From contig NZ_ALAP01000059.1 of assembly GCF_000280905.1 (NCBI RefSeq), forward strand, positions 1-50,280: a stretch of DNA of 50,280 bases, given 5' to 3'. Shown here one piece after another: positions 42,644 to 50,280 of this stretch. Origin of the DNA: Streptomyces sp. AA1529 (GTDB taxonomy: Bacteria; Actinomycetota; Actinomycetes; Streptomycetales; Streptomycetaceae). Within the stretch, counting starts at the first letter, position 1. The number at the start of each line of letters is the position of its first letter. The translations under genes and the position numbers were made by a program. The notes under the pieces were generated by a model. It saw only the letters and a list, made by a program, of their open reading frames with translations. It ran no database searches and was not told where the DNA came from.

Positions 42644-43053
42644 ACGCAGAGCACGACGACGCAGACGAGGCACACACCGGCGCCGCTGAAGGGGCCGGTG
42701 GCCACCGGGAGACTCCCCGCACGGTCGCGGAACTCCAACGACGACTCGCCCGGTTCGCCGAGGCACGGGACTGGGGGCAATACCACACCCCCAAGAACCT
42801 GGCGGCGGCGCTGAGCGTGGAGGCTGCCGAACTGGTGGAGATCTTCCAGTGGTTGACCCCGGAGCAGTCGGCACGGGTGATGGCGGACGCGGAGGGCGCC
42901 GCGCGGGTCGAGGACGAGGTCGCGGATGTCCTCGCGTATCTGCTCCAGTTCTGCCACGTGGTGGGGGTCGACCCCCTCGCGGCGCTGGAAGCGAAGATCG
43001 AGAGGAACGAATCGCGTTTCCCGAAGCCCGGAACCGGTCACTCTATGGAGTGA
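42640..43053 (+). CDS. MazG-like nucleotide pyrophosphohydrolase
   Basis: 137 residues. After a ~25-residue acidic leader comes the all-alpha NTP-PPase fold: LQRRLARFAEARDWGQYHTP, EAAELVEIFQW and EDEVADVLAYLLQFCH, giving the EExxE-type and ExxD metal ligands. Close families hydrolyse non-canonical or excess dNTPs (RS21-C6/dCTP pyrophosphatase type). GTG at 42640 overlaps the stop of the ATPase gene, with CTTGGAGG upstream. The linked ATPase is unusual for this family. Confidence 0.87.
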   Translation: MNAEHDDADEAHTGAAEGAGGHRETPRTVAELQRRLARFAEARDWGQYHTPKNLAAALSVEAAELVEIFQWLTPEQSARVMADAEGAARVEDEVADVLAYLLQFCHVVGVDPLAALEAKIERNESRFPKPGTGHSME

Positions 43054-43156
43054 AGAACTTCGAGGCACGAGCCTTTTATCCACGATATTCCGAAACCTCC
43101 TGGCGGAGCTGGCCCAATTCAGTCACGCTGGGTGACGACCAGTGAGGGGTAGGCAG

Positions 43157-43612
43157 ATGGACGCAGGCCGGCTCATCGCCGCCACACGCCAGGCCCTCGC
43201 GCTCAGCGCGGACGTGTCCGACACTCTCGCCGAGGCATGGCAGGCGCAGGCACTCGCGGCGGCGGTCGGCAGCCATCTCGCGGTCAGCGGCCCCCCGGCG
43301 GTCCGGTCCGAGGCGCTGGGCCTGAGCGAGGTGGGCGGCAGGGCCAACGGCTCCAGGAACCAGGCGATGCGGGCCGGAGCGGTGCGCGCGGCCCAGCTCT
43401 CGGAGATCGACGACCCCCGGCGCACACTGGACGACCTGGGCGCGCTCCTGGGCGAGGCGGGGGTCGCCCTGGTCGGCGTCGCGGTCACGGCGGAGGAGGA
43501 GACGCTGTACTGGCAGTGCATGGAGGCCATCGACGCGGCCGACGAGTCGGGCGACCGGATCGCCGCGATCCTCCGCACCCTGGCCATGCGGGAACGCGGC
43601 AGCCTGGCCTGA
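43157..43612 (+). CDS. Conserved actinobacterial protein (DUF6099-like)
   Basis: 151 residues, mostly helical and Ala-rich: MDAGRLIAATRQALALSADV at the start, VGGRANGSRNQAMRAGAV in the middle, and a strikingly acidic, conserved-looking YWQCMEAIDAADESGDR near the end. It agrees with what I recall of DUF6099, which has no known function. ATG at 43157 follows a GGGG/AGG-rich stretch; the frame extends to a GTG at 43142 without support. It follows the MazG-like gene by about 100 bp on the same strand and may share its transcript. Confidence 0.7.
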   Translation: MDAGRLIAATRQALALSADVSDTLAEAWQAQALAAAVGSHLAVSGPPAVRSEALGLSEVGGRANGSRNQAMRAGAVRAAQLSEIDDPRRTLDDLGALLGEAGVALVGVAVTAEEETLYWQCMEAIDAADESGDRIAAILRTLAMRERGSLA

Positions 43613-43631
43613 CCGCACGGCGACCGCGGCT

Positions 43632-43865
43632 CTACTCCCCGCAGCCGGCGACGAGTTCGTACCCGGCCTCGTCCACCGCCTCGCGGACGGCCGCGAGGCC
43701 GGGAAGCGCGGTGCCGAGGAGGGTGACGGTGTCGCGCTCGACGTCGACCAGCACCTCGGCGACCCCCGGGAGCCGGCCCAGCTCCGCGGTGACGGCCTCG
43801 GCGCAGTGGCCGCAGGCCATCCCCAGCACCGTGTAGCTGCGGCCGCGGGCACCCGGCGCGCTCAC
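43632..43865 (-). CDS. Heavy-metal-associated (HMA) domain protein, CopZ-like
   Basis: 77 residues, a single ferredoxin-like HMA domain with the metal motif GMACGHCAEAV (CxxC) and the usual VEVDVERDTVTLLG-like second strand and DEAGYELV ending. Such proteins carry Cu(I) or similar soft metals to P-type ATPases or regulators. GTG at 43865 overlaps the stop of the SnoaL-like gene as GTGA. No metal ATPase is nearby, so its partner is elsewhere. Confidence 0.88.
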   Translation of the reverse strand: MSAPGARGRSYTVLGMACGHCAEAVTAELGRLPGVAEVLVDVERDTVTLLGTALPGLAAVREAVDEAGYELVAGCGE

Positions 43866-44305
43866 GCGGCGGCCTCCGGTGCGTCCGGGAGATGCCGGGT
43901 CCCCTCCGGGACGTGGCGGGTGAGCATCCTGGCCCGGCGCAGCCGCCCGTCGGGGGTGAACCGGCCGAAGAAGCAGACCTCGATCGCGAACTCCCGCTTC
44001 CCGTCTCGCACCTGCATCGTGTACCGCGCGGCGAGCCGGTCCCCGGCCGTCAGCGCCTCGTGGACGGTCATCTCGAGCTTCGGCCGCCGTTTGCGGGTGG
44101 GGCGGGTGTGGGCGACCAGTTTCGCGCGGTCCATCCGGTGGCCGTCGGCGATCTGCTCGACGTCGGGCGTGTGGAAGCGGTCGACGATCGCCGCCGCCTC
44201 CTCGTCGCCACAGTCGCCGCCGTCGCCGCCGACGAGTGCGGCGTGGAACCCCGTGACGAAATCGGCGATGAAGCGCCGGGGTTCGGTGGTGCCGAACGGG
44301 CTCAT
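43862..44305 (-). CDS. SnoaL-like (NTF2 fold) protein
   Basis: 147 residues: RRFIADFVTGFHAALVGGDG, DRFHTPDVEQIADGHRMDR, MTVHEALTAGDRLAARYTMQ and IEVCFFGRFTPDGRLRRAR, the spaced pattern of the NTF2/SnoaL fold. Members include polyketide cyclases, isomerases and many proteins of unknown role. ATG at 44305 has GGAGG 4-5 bases upstream. It is coupled to the HMA gene and divergent from the TetR regulator, whose candidate operators flank its promoter. Confidence 0.82.
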   Translation of the reverse strand: MSPFGTTEPRRFIADFVTGFHAALVGGDGGDCGDEEAAAIVDRFHTPDVEQIADGHRMDRAKLVAHTRPTRKRRPKLEMTVHEALTAGDRLAARYTMQVRDGKREFAIEVCFFGRFTPDGRLRRARMLTRHVPEGTRHLPDAPEAAA

Positions 44306-44325
44306 GCGACCTCCAACTCCTAGAA

Positions 44326-44388
44326 CTCTTACACGTTGTATGAATTGCACCGTAGCTGTTCGGCGGCATCTTTGACAAGGTGTAAGAG
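44326..44388. promoter_or_regulatory. Paired inverted TetR-type operators
   Basis: CTCTTACAC (44326-44334) and its exact reverse complement GTGTAAGAG (44380-44388) face each other across the divergent promoter region. Extended, the two copies read CTTACACGTTGTATGA (plus strand) and CTTACACCTTGTCAAA (minus strand). The second ends directly at the TetR ATG. Confidence 0.65.
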
Positions 44389-45063
44389 ATGTCTCCTTCT
44401 CCGTCGTCTCCGTCCCCCTCTCAGGACCGCTCCCGCAACCGCCGTGCCGACGCCCGCCGCAGCAGGGCGTCGATCCTGGACGCGGCGATCCGGCTGCTGA
44501 ACGAACGCCCGGACGCCAGCGTCGAGGCCGTCGCCACCGCGGCGGGCGTGACGCGGCAGACCGTCTACGCGCACTTCCCCTCCCGGGAGCGGCTGCTGGC
44601 CGCGACGCTGGACCGGCTCACCGAGCGGACCGCCGCCGCCATGGCCGCCGCCGAACCGGACTCCGGCCCGGCAGCCGAAGCGCTGCTGCGGCTGCTGGAC
44701 GCGGCCGAGCGGTGCACCGCCGAACACCCGGGGCTCGTCCGGGCCGCGGCGGCGCTGCCGACGGACGCGCGGGAGGACGCGGAGCGGCACGTGGCCGTCG
44801 CCGAGTTGCTGGAGCGGGTCGTCCGGCGCGGCCGGCACGACGGCGAGTTCGACGACGGGCTTCCGGCGGACTGGCTGGTCTCCGCCGTCATCGCCCTCGC
44901 GCACACCGCGAGCGAGCAGGCGGAGGCCGGACGGCTGTCCCCGGACCGGGCCCGCGAGGTCCTCCGCACCAGCCTGCTCCGCCTTCTGGGGACCGGCTCC
45001 GGTCGGGCCGCGGAGGGCGCCGGGACCGGTGGGACCGGCGGGGGCGAGGCCCGGGACGGCTGA
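44389..45063 (+). CDS. TetR-family regulator
   Basis: 224 residues. A Ser/Pro- and Arg-rich N-terminus precedes the DNA-binding domain RASILDAAIRLLNERPDASV and AAGVTRQTVYAHFPSRERLL. The C-terminal ligand domain is Ala/Leu-rich, ending in a Gly-rich tail. ATG at 44389 abuts one copy of a candidate operator; translation may be leaderless or weakly initiated since no strong ribosome-binding site is evident apart from AAGG. Probably controls itself and the divergent SnoaL-like/HMA pair. Confidence 0.88.
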   Translation: MSPSPSSPSPSQDRSRNRRADARRSRASILDAAIRLLNERPDASVEAVATAAGVTRQTVYAHFPSRERLLAATLDRLTERTAAAMAAAEPDSGPAAEALLRLLDAAERCTAEHPGLVRAAAALPTDAREDAERHVAVAELLERVVRRGRHDGEFDDGLPADWLVSAVIALAHTASEQAEAGRLSPDRAREVLRTSLLRLLGTGSGRAAEGAGTGGTGGGEARDG

Positions 45064-45150
45064 AGCAGGTCCGGCACGACCGGGGCGGGCGCACCGGCCC
45101 GAGCCGGTGCCCGCGCTCCGCGACGCCGTGCGACCAGGCAATATAGGGGC

Positions 45151-46074
45151 ATGCGACTGCGAATCTTCACCGAGCCCCAGCAGGGGGCCGACTACGACAC
45201 GCTGCTGAAGGTCGCGAAGGCCACCGAAGACCTCGGCTTCGACGCGTTCTACCGCTCCGACCACTATCTGGCCATGGGCGACTCCGACGGACTGCCCGGA
45301 CCCACCGACGCCTGGATCACCCTGGCCGGGCTCGCCCGGGAGACCAGCCGCATCCGGCTGGGCACGCTCATGACCGCCGGGACCTTCCGGCTGCCGGGGC
45401 CGCTGGCCATCCAGGTGGCCCAGGTGGACGCCATGTCCGGCGGCCGCGTCGACTTCGGCCTCGGCGCGGGGTGGTTCGAGGCGGAGCACACCGCCTACGG
45501 CATTCCCTTCCCCAAGGAGAAGTTCGGCCGGCTGGAGGAGCAGCTCGCGATCATCACCGGGCTGTGGGAGACCCCGGTGGGTGAGACGTTCAGCCACCAG
45601 GGCACCCACTACCAGCTCACCGACTCCCCCGCGCTGCCCAAGCCGCGCCAGGAGCACATCCCGGTCCTGGTGGGCGGCTTCGGGGCCACGCGCACGCCGC
45701 GGCTGGCCGCGCGCTACGCGGACGAGTTCAACGTGCCCTTCGGCTCCCTCGCGGACACCGAGCGGCAGTTCGACCGGGTGCGGGCCGCCGCCCGGGAGCG
45801 CGGCCGCGACGCCGCGGACCTGGTGTACTCCAACGCGCTGGTGGCCTGTGTGGGCAGGGACGACGCGGAGGTGGCCCGCCGCGCGGCGGCCATCGGCCGC
45901 GAGGTGTCCGAGCTGAAGGAGAACGGACTGGCGGGCACGCCGGAGGAGGTCGTGGACCGGATCGGCCGGTTCGGCGAGCTGGGCAGCTCCCGCGTCTACC
46001 TCCAGATCCTCGACCTGGGCGACCTGGACCACCTGGCACTGATCGCGGACCAGGTGCAGGCCAAGCTGTCGTGA
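45151..46074 (+). CDS. LLM-class F420/FMN-dependent oxidoreductase
   Basis: 307 residues, luciferase-like TIM barrel. Family landmarks are MRLRIFTEPQQGADYDTLL, YRSDHYLAMGDSDGLPGPTD, RIRLGTLMTAGTFRLPGPLA, VDFGLGAGWFEAEHTAYGIP and IPVLVGGFGATRTPRLAARY. In actinobacteria the group mostly uses coenzyme F420; the substrate is not predictable. ATG at 45151 follows ATAGGGG. Its stop overlaps the homocysteine methyltransferase start as GTGA. Confidence 0.9.
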   Translation: MRLRIFTEPQQGADYDTLLKVAKATEDLGFDAFYRSDHYLAMGDSDGLPGPTDAWITLAGLARETSRIRLGTLMTAGTFRLPGPLAIQVAQVDAMSGGRVDFGLGAGWFEAEHTAYGIPFPKEKFGRLEEQLAIITGLWETPVGETFSHQGTHYQLTDSPALPKPRQEHIPVLVGGFGATRTPRLAARYADEFNVPFGSLADTERQFDRVRAAARERGRDAADLVYSNALVACVGRDDAEVARRAAAIGREVSELKENGLAGTPEEVVDRIGRFGELGSSRVYLQILDLGDLDHLALIADQVQAKLS

Positions 46075-46991
46075 CCCCGCACCCCGCGTCCCCGCTCGCC
46101 CGGGCGCTCGACCGGGGCACCGTACTGCTGGACGGCGGGCTCGCCGACCAGTTGGCGGCCCAGGGCAACGACCTCGGCGACGAGCTGTGGTCGGCCCGCC
46201 TGCTGGCCGAGGCGCCCGGGGAGGTCGAGGCCGCGCACGCGGCGTACGTCCGGGCCGGGGCGCGGGTGCTGATCACCGCCAGCTACCAGGCGTCGTTCGA
46301 GGGCTTCGGGCGCCGCGGCCGGGATGCGGCGCAGGCCGCGGCACTGTTCCGGCGCAGCGTGGAGCTGGCGCGGGCGGCGGCGCGGGGCGCGACCGGCGAG
46401 CAGGTGTGGGTCGCGGCCTCGGTCGGCCCCTACGGCGCGGTGCTCGCGGACGGCAGCGAGTACCGGGGCCGGTACGGACTGGGCGTCGCGGAGCTGGCCG
46501 ACTTCCACCGGCCGCGGATCGAGGCGCTGGCTGCGGCGGAGCCGGACGTCCTCGCACTGGAGACGGTGCCCGACGCGGTGGAGGCCGAGGCCCTGCTGCG
46601 GGCCGCGGCGGACTGCGGGCTGCCGGTGTGGCTGAGCTGCACGGTGGCGGGCGGGCGCACCCGTGCGGGGCAGCCGCTGGCCGAGGCGTTCGGGCCCGCC
46701 GCCGGCAATCCGCAGGTGCTCGCGGTGGGCGTGAACTGCTGTGCGTCCGAGGAGGTGGACGCGGCGCTGGAGGCGGCCGCGCGCGCGTGCCCGGGGGTGC
46801 CGCTGGTCGCCTATCCGAACAGCGGCGAGGGCTGGGACGCGGCACGGGCCCGCTGGACGGGGTCGCCGTCGTTCGCGGCGCGGCGGGTTCCGGGGTGGGT
46901 GGCGCGCGGGGCCCGGCTGGTCGGCGGCTGCTGCCGGGTGGGGCCGCGGGACATCGCCGCGGTGGGGCGGATGCTGCGGCAGGACGGCTGA
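46071..46991 (+). CDS. mmuM: Homocysteine S-methyltransferase
   Basis: 306 residues. Transfers a methyl group from S-methylmethionine or S-adenosylmethionine to homocysteine, giving methionine. It opens with LLDGGLADQLAAQG, contains VLITASYQASFEGF and VAASVGPYGAVLADGSEYRG, and keeps the zinc cysteines in GVNCC and VGGCCRVGPRDI. GTG at 46071 overlaps the LLM oxidoreductase stop. The coupling to an LLM enzyme is probably operon economy; no functional tie is obvious. Confidence 0.92.
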   Translation: MTPHPASPLARALDRGTVLLDGGLADQLAAQGNDLGDELWSARLLAEAPGEVEAAHAAYVRAGARVLITASYQASFEGFGRRGRDAAQAAALFRRSVELARAAARGATGEQVWVAASVGPYGAVLADGSEYRGRYGLGVAELADFHRPRIEALAAAEPDVLALETVPDAVEAEALLRAAADCGLPVWLSCTVAGGRTRAGQPLAEAFGPAAGNPQVLAVGVNCCASEEVDAALEAAARACPGVPLVAYPNSGEGWDAARARWTGSPSFAARRVPGWVARGARLVGGCCRVGPRDIAAVGRMLRQDG

Positions 46992-47066
46992 ATCGGGCGG
47001 GGCACGTGCGGCGGCGGGGCCTGCCGGCTCCTCGCGGTGCGCGGGGCGCTCCGTCAGGATGAGCGC

Positions 47067-48314
47067 ATGGGATTCCATGTCGACTCCGAGACCGGGCGGC
47101 TGCGCCGCGTCATCGTGCACCGGCCGGGGCTCGAACTCAAGCGGCTCACCCCCACCAACAAGGACGAGCTCCTCTTCGACGACGTGCTGTGGGTGCGCCG
47201 GGCGCTGGAGGAGCACGACGCGTTCGCCGGTACGCTGCGCGAACTCGGCGTCGAGGTGCATCTGTTCGGGGATCTGCTGGCGGAGGCGCTCGATGTCCCC
47301 GCCGCCCGCGCGCTGGTCCTGGACCGGGTCTTCGACGAGAAGGAGTACGGGCTGCTGGCCACCGACCATCTGCGGGACTCCTTCGACCGGCTGCCGACGG
47401 CCGAGCTGGCCGAGGCGCTGATCGGGGGCATGACCAAGCGGGAGTATCTGGAGCGCTGTGCCGAGCCGGCGTCGGTGCGCTTCCATGTGATGGACGAGGA
47501 CGACTTCCTGCTGGCCCCGCTGCCCAACCACATCTTCACCCGGGACACCTCGGCGTGGGTGTACGACGGGGTGTGCATCAACGCGATGCGCTGGCCGGCG
47601 CGGCAGCGCGAGACCGTCCACTTCGAGGCCGTCTACCGGCACCATCCGCTGTTCGCGGCTGCCGCGGACGGCGGTTCCGGCGGCGGTTTCCACACCTGGG
47701 CGGGTGGCCAGTCGGCGTACCCGGCCACCATCGAGGGCGGCGACGTGCTGGTGCTGGGCAACGGCGCGGTGCTGGTCGGGATGAGTGAGCGGACCACCCC
47801 GCAGGCCGTGGAGACGCTGGCGCACGGGCTGTTCGCGCAGGGCTCGGCCCGGTCGATCGTCGCGCTGGACATGCCCAAGCGACGGGCCTTCATGCATCTG
47901 GACACGGTGCTGACGATGGTCGACGGGGAGACCTTCACCCAGTACGAGGGGCTGGGCATGCTGCGCTCGTACACGATCGAGCCGGGGTCCGGCGCCCAGG
48001 AGCTGAAGGTCTCCGACCACGCACCGGAGCACATGCACCGGGCCGTCGCGGCGGCGCTGGGGCTGGACCGGATCCGGGTGCTGACCGCGACGCAGGACGT
48101 GCGCTCCGCCGAGCGGGAGCAGTGGGACGACGGCTGCAACGTGCTGGCCGTCGAGCCGGGTGTCGTGGTGGCCTACGACCGGAACGTGACGACCAACACG
48201 CACCTGCGGCGGCAGGGTGTCGAGGTGGTGGAGATCCCCGGTGGCGAGCTGGGGCGGGGGCGCGGCGGGCCGCGCTGTATGAGCTGCCCGGTGGAGCGCG
48301 ACCCGGTCGTATAG
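47067..48314 (+). CDS. arcA: Arginine deiminase
   Basis: Hydrolyses arginine to citrulline and ammonia, first step of the ADI pathway; 415 residues. Landmarks are SETGRLRRVIVHRPGLELKR, LPNHIFTRDTSAWVY, TIEGGDVLVLGNGAVLVGMS, RRAFMHLDTVLTMVDGE with the catalytic His, and a C-terminal RGGPRCMSCPVERD holding the nucleophile Cys; many relatives have MSMP where this protein has MSCP. ATG at 47067 has AGGA 7 bases upstream. Followed 60 bp later by ornithine carbamoyltransferase, the next pathway enzyme. Confidence 0.95.
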   Translation: MGFHVDSETGRLRRVIVHRPGLELKRLTPTNKDELLFDDVLWVRRALEEHDAFAGTLRELGVEVHLFGDLLAEALDVPAARALVLDRVFDEKEYGLLATDHLRDSFDRLPTAELAEALIGGMTKREYLERCAEPASVRFHVMDEDDFLLAPLPNHIFTRDTSAWVYDGVCINAMRWPARQRETVHFEAVYRHHPLFAAAADGGSGGGFHTWAGGQSAYPATIEGGDVLVLGNGAVLVGMSERTTPQAVETLAHGLFAQGSARSIVALDMPKRRAFMHLDTVLTMVDGETFTQYEGLGMLRSYTIEPGSGAQELKVSDHAPEHMHRAVAAALGLDRIRVLTATQDVRSAEREQWDDGCNVLAVEPGVVVAYDRNVTTNTHLRRQGVEVVEIPGGELGRGRGGPRCMSCPVERDPVV

Positions 48315-48374
48315 GAATTCGGTGTGCCGTATATAATTGCGGACAGCATTGCACGCGCGCACCTAGGAGCCCCC

Positions 48375-49385
48375 ATGGCAGCAGACCTCACCGGCCGCCA
48401 CTTCCTCAAGGAGCTGGACTTCACGCCGGAGGAGTTCGGCGGCCTGGTCTCCCTGGCCGCCGAGCTGAAGGCGGCGAAGCGGGAGGGCACCGAGCAGCCG
48501 CGGCTGCGGGGCCGGAACATCGCGCTGCTCTTCGAGAAGGCCTCCACCCGCACGCGCTGCGCCTTCGAGGTCGCCGCCGCCGACCAGGGAGCGCACACCA
48601 CCTACCTGGACCCGGCCGGCTCACACCTGGGCGTGAAGGAGTCCATAAAGGACACCGCACGCGTGCTCGGGCGGATGTTCGACGGGATCCAGTACCGCGG
48701 CAGCGGCCAGGAGAAGGTCGAGGAGCTGGCCGCGCACGCGGGGGTGCCGGTCTTCAACGGGCTCACCGACGCGTGGCACCCCACCCAGATGCTCGCCGAC
48801 GTGCTCACCATGACCGAGCACGCACCGGGCGCGCCCGGCCGGCCGCCGGCGGAGCTCGCGTACGCGTACCTGGGCGACGCGCGCAACAACATGGGCAACT
48901 CCTACCTGGTCACCGGGGCGCTGCTGGGGATGGACGTACGTATCGCGGCCCCGCGCCCGCTGTGGCCCGAGGAACCGGTGGTCGCCCGGGCCCGCGAAGT
49001 GGCCGGGCGCACCGGCGCGCGGATCACCCTGACCGAGGACGTGGCCGAGGGCGTCGCCGGAGCCGACTTCCTCGCCACCGACGTCTGGGTCTCCATGGGC
49101 GAGCCGCAGCAGGCGTGGGCCGAGCGGATCGCACTCCTGAAGCCGTACGCGGTGACCATGGACGTCCTGCGGGCCACCGGGAACCCCGAGGTGCGCTTCC
49201 TGCACTGCCTGCCGGCCTTCCACGACCTGGGCACGGCGGTGGCGCGGGAGATCCACGAGCAGCACGGGCTGACCTCGCTGGAGGTCACCGACGAGGTGTT
49301 CGAGTCGCCGTACTCGGTCGTCTTCGACCAGGCCGAGAACCGGCTGCACACGATCAAGGCCGTGCTGGTGGCCACGCTGGGCTGA
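48375..49385 (+). CDS. arcB: Ornithine carbamoyltransferase
   Basis: 336 residues. In the ADI pathway it splits citrulline to ornithine and carbamoyl phosphate; the same fold also makes citrulline in arginine biosynthesis. Carbamoyl-phosphate site KASTRTRCAFE, then DPAGSHLGVKESIKDTARVL, WHPTQMLADVLTM, LGDARNNMGNSYL and the ornithine site FLHCLPAFHD. ATG at 48375 follows TAGGAGC; the frame extends upstream without support. Its place after arcA favours a catabolic role. TATAAT-containing sequence (near 48332) upstream suggests an additional promoter. A 10-bp hairpin follows the gene. Confidence 0.94.
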   Translation: MAADLTGRHFLKELDFTPEEFGGLVSLAAELKAAKREGTEQPRLRGRNIALLFEKASTRTRCAFEVAAADQGAHTTYLDPAGSHLGVKESIKDTARVLGRMFDGIQYRGSGQEKVEELAAHAGVPVFNGLTDAWHPTQMLADVLTMTEHAPGAPGRPPAELAYAYLGDARNNMGNSYLVTGALLGMDVRIAAPRPLWPEEPVVARAREVAGRTGARITLTEDVAEGVAGADFLATDVWVSMGEPQQAWAERIALLKPYAVTMDVLRATGNPEVRFLHCLPAFHDLGTAVAREIHEQHGLTSLEVTDEVFESPYSVVFDQAENRLHTIKAVLVATLG

Positions 49386-49409
49386 GGCCGGCCGGACACC
49401 CGGCCGGCC
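49386..49409 (+). terminator. 10-bp hairpin after arcB
   Basis: GGCCGGCCGG (49386-49395), ACAC loop, exact reverse complement at 49400-49409, immediately after the arcB stop. Confidence 0.7.
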
Positions 49410-49518
49410 GAGCACACCGAAGCCGGCCGGGCGCCCGCCACCCGTACAGCTGTGCGCATAGTCATACGGTTATCCGCGAGATCATGCAGCCGCGGCACTT
49501 ACGATGGAGGGCACCTCG

Positions 49519-49546
49519 AAGGGTCCGGGCACCCGCCCGGACCCTT
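49519..49546 (+). promoter_or_regulatory. 12-bp hairpin in the leader of the permease gene
   Basis: AAGGGTCCGGGC (49519-49530), ACCC loop, exact reverse complement to 49546, followed by a short T-containing tract. A -10-like TACGAT at 49500-49505 lies just upstream, so the hairpin would sit at the start of the permease transcript. It may act as attenuator, as 5' mRNA protection, or as a second terminator for arcB. Confidence 0.5.
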
Positions 49547-49633
49547 CCCTTGTGTCCCCGTGCCAGGCATCCCTGCGCACGTCCCGCGTGTGCGCCCACC
49601 CCCCGCACACCCCCGCACCACCCTGGAAGTCCC

Positions 49634-50280
49634 ATGCCCCGCACCGGCCTGCGCCTGAAGTCCCCCGATCAGCTGGTCGCCGAGTCCGGCGCCGATCCGG
49701 AGGGGCACGGCCTCAAGCGCACCCTCGGCCCGTTCCAGCTCGTGTGCTTCGGCGTCGGCGCGATCGTCGGCACCGGCATCTTCGTCGGCCTGTCCGACAC
49801 CGTCGCCGAGGCCGGTCCCGCCGTCCTCGTCTCGTTCGTCCTGGCCGCACTGACCTGCGTCTTCACCGCCTTCTCCTTCGCCGAGCTGGGCAGCGCCATC
49901 CCGGTCTCGGGCAGCTCCTACTCCTACGCCTACGCCGCACTCGGGGAGCGTGCGGCGTTCCTGGTGGGCTGGTGCCTGCTGCTGGAGTACGGCGTCTCGG
50001 TCTCCGCCGTCGCGATCGGCTGGGGGCAGTACCTCAACGAACTGCTGGAGAACACCGTGGGGGTGCGCATCCCGGCCGCCCTCGCCGACGCCCCGGGGCA
50101 CGGCGGCGTCGTCAACGTGCCCGCGGTGGTCGTGATGCTGCTCGCCGCCGTGCTGCTGGTGCGCGGCGTACGGGAGAGCGCCCGGGCCACGGCCGCGATG
50201 GCCGTGATCAAGGTCGGCATCCTGGTGCTCTTCTGCGCCATCGCCTTCACCGCCTACGACGCCGGGAACCTCTCGCCGTT
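49634..50280 (+). CDS. APC-family amino-acid permease (cationic type), 5' part only
   Basis: The first ~215 codons; the gene runs off the right edge. A polar N-terminus with GHGLKRTLGPFQLVCFGVGA leads into helix 1, GAIVGTGIFVGLSDTVAEAG, the substrate-binding unwound region of the family. Next come SFAELGSAIPVSGSSYSYAY and LEYGVSVSAVAIGWGQYL. The layout matches the cationic amino acid transporter (CAT) group. ATG at 49634 has GGAAG 5 bases upstream. Its place after arcA-arcB suggests arginine uptake or arginine/ornithine exchange, as ArcD does elsewhere. Confidence 0.88.
   Translation, partial: MPRTGLRLKSPDQLVAESGADPEGHGLKRTLGPFQLVCFGVGAIVGTGIFVGLSDTVAEAGPAVLVSFVLAALTCVFTAFSFAELGSAIPVSGSSYSYAYAALGERAAFLVGWCLLLEYGVSVSAVAIGWGQYLNELLENTVGVRIPAALADAPGHGGVVNVPAVVVMLLAAVLLVRGVRESARATAAMAVIKVGILVLFCAIAFTAYDAGNLSP

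Noticed and set aside
49452..49475. Possible ArgR (ARG box) sequences before the permease and arcB
   Set aside because: TGCGCATAGTCATAC-like sequence and ATTGC repeats are only loosely similar to the arginine operator, and I could not score them.

Overview
The window is very GC-rich. Gene ends mostly overlap or abut, GTG starts are common, and many genes have strong Shine-Dalgarno sequences. Two sugar importers carry no ATPase of their own, and the gene content includes ngcEFG-like, xylFGH-like, ROK, dxs, acnA and an HTH-fused MurA. Together these point to a Streptomyces or close relative. From memory, the order ngcEFG - ROK regulator - xylFGH - dxs matches the S. coelicolor locus around rok7B7, so the left half looks like core chromosome.

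Layout. 1-700: start of a membrane glycosyltransferase that runs off the left edge. 1107-3023: dxs. 3447-8111: xylHGF-like sugar importer and its ROK regulator, read leftward. 8413-11592: an ATPase-less CUT1 sugar importer. 11827-15308: ngcEFG, the N-acetylglucosamine/chitobiose importer. 15702-19193: secreted GH92 alpha-mannosidase, divergent from ngcE. 19368-22088: acnA. 22580-23953: amino-acid permease. 24229-25758: a MurA homologue with an N-terminal XRE helix-turn-helix. 25864-29430: a tightly coupled four-gene operon (XRE, ImmA/IrrE-type metallopeptidase, 7-TM protein, amidase). 29868-31966: MFS exporter and a divergent CGNR zinc-finger regulator. 32046-41077: an aryl-CoA (probably 2-aminobenzoate) catabolic region with ligase, flavin monooxygenase/reductase fusion, acyl-CoA dehydrogenase, RidA, enoyl-CoA hydratase and PaaX regulator. 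41315-43612: degenerate ABC-type ATPase, MazG-like hydrolase and a conserved hypothetical. 43632-45063: HMA protein, SnoaL-like protein and TetR regulator. 45151-46991: LLM oxidoreductase and homocysteine methyltransferase. 47067-50280: arginine deiminase, ornithine carbamoyltransferase and the start of an amino-acid permease.

How the parts may work together. The left third is a glycan-scavenging block. GH92 trims mannose, NgcEFG and a second importer take up amino-sugar or other oligosaccharides, and XylFGH takes up a pentose-type sugar. Both CUT1 binding-protein genes carry a DasR-like site at almost the same distance from the start codon.

The most interesting signals are: (1) a perfect palindrome TATCTC-N6-GAGATA overlapping the -10 of the apparently leaderless HTH-MurA gene, with the same half-sites and spacing at a candidate acnA promoter, suggesting a cell-wall enzyme homologue that regulates itself and central metabolism; (2) the four-gene XRE/metallopeptidase/7-TM/amidase operon; (3) a 30-bp shared operator at the two divergent promoters of the aryl-CoA region. 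Functional statements are from sequence reading and family knowledge; nothing was computed or searched.
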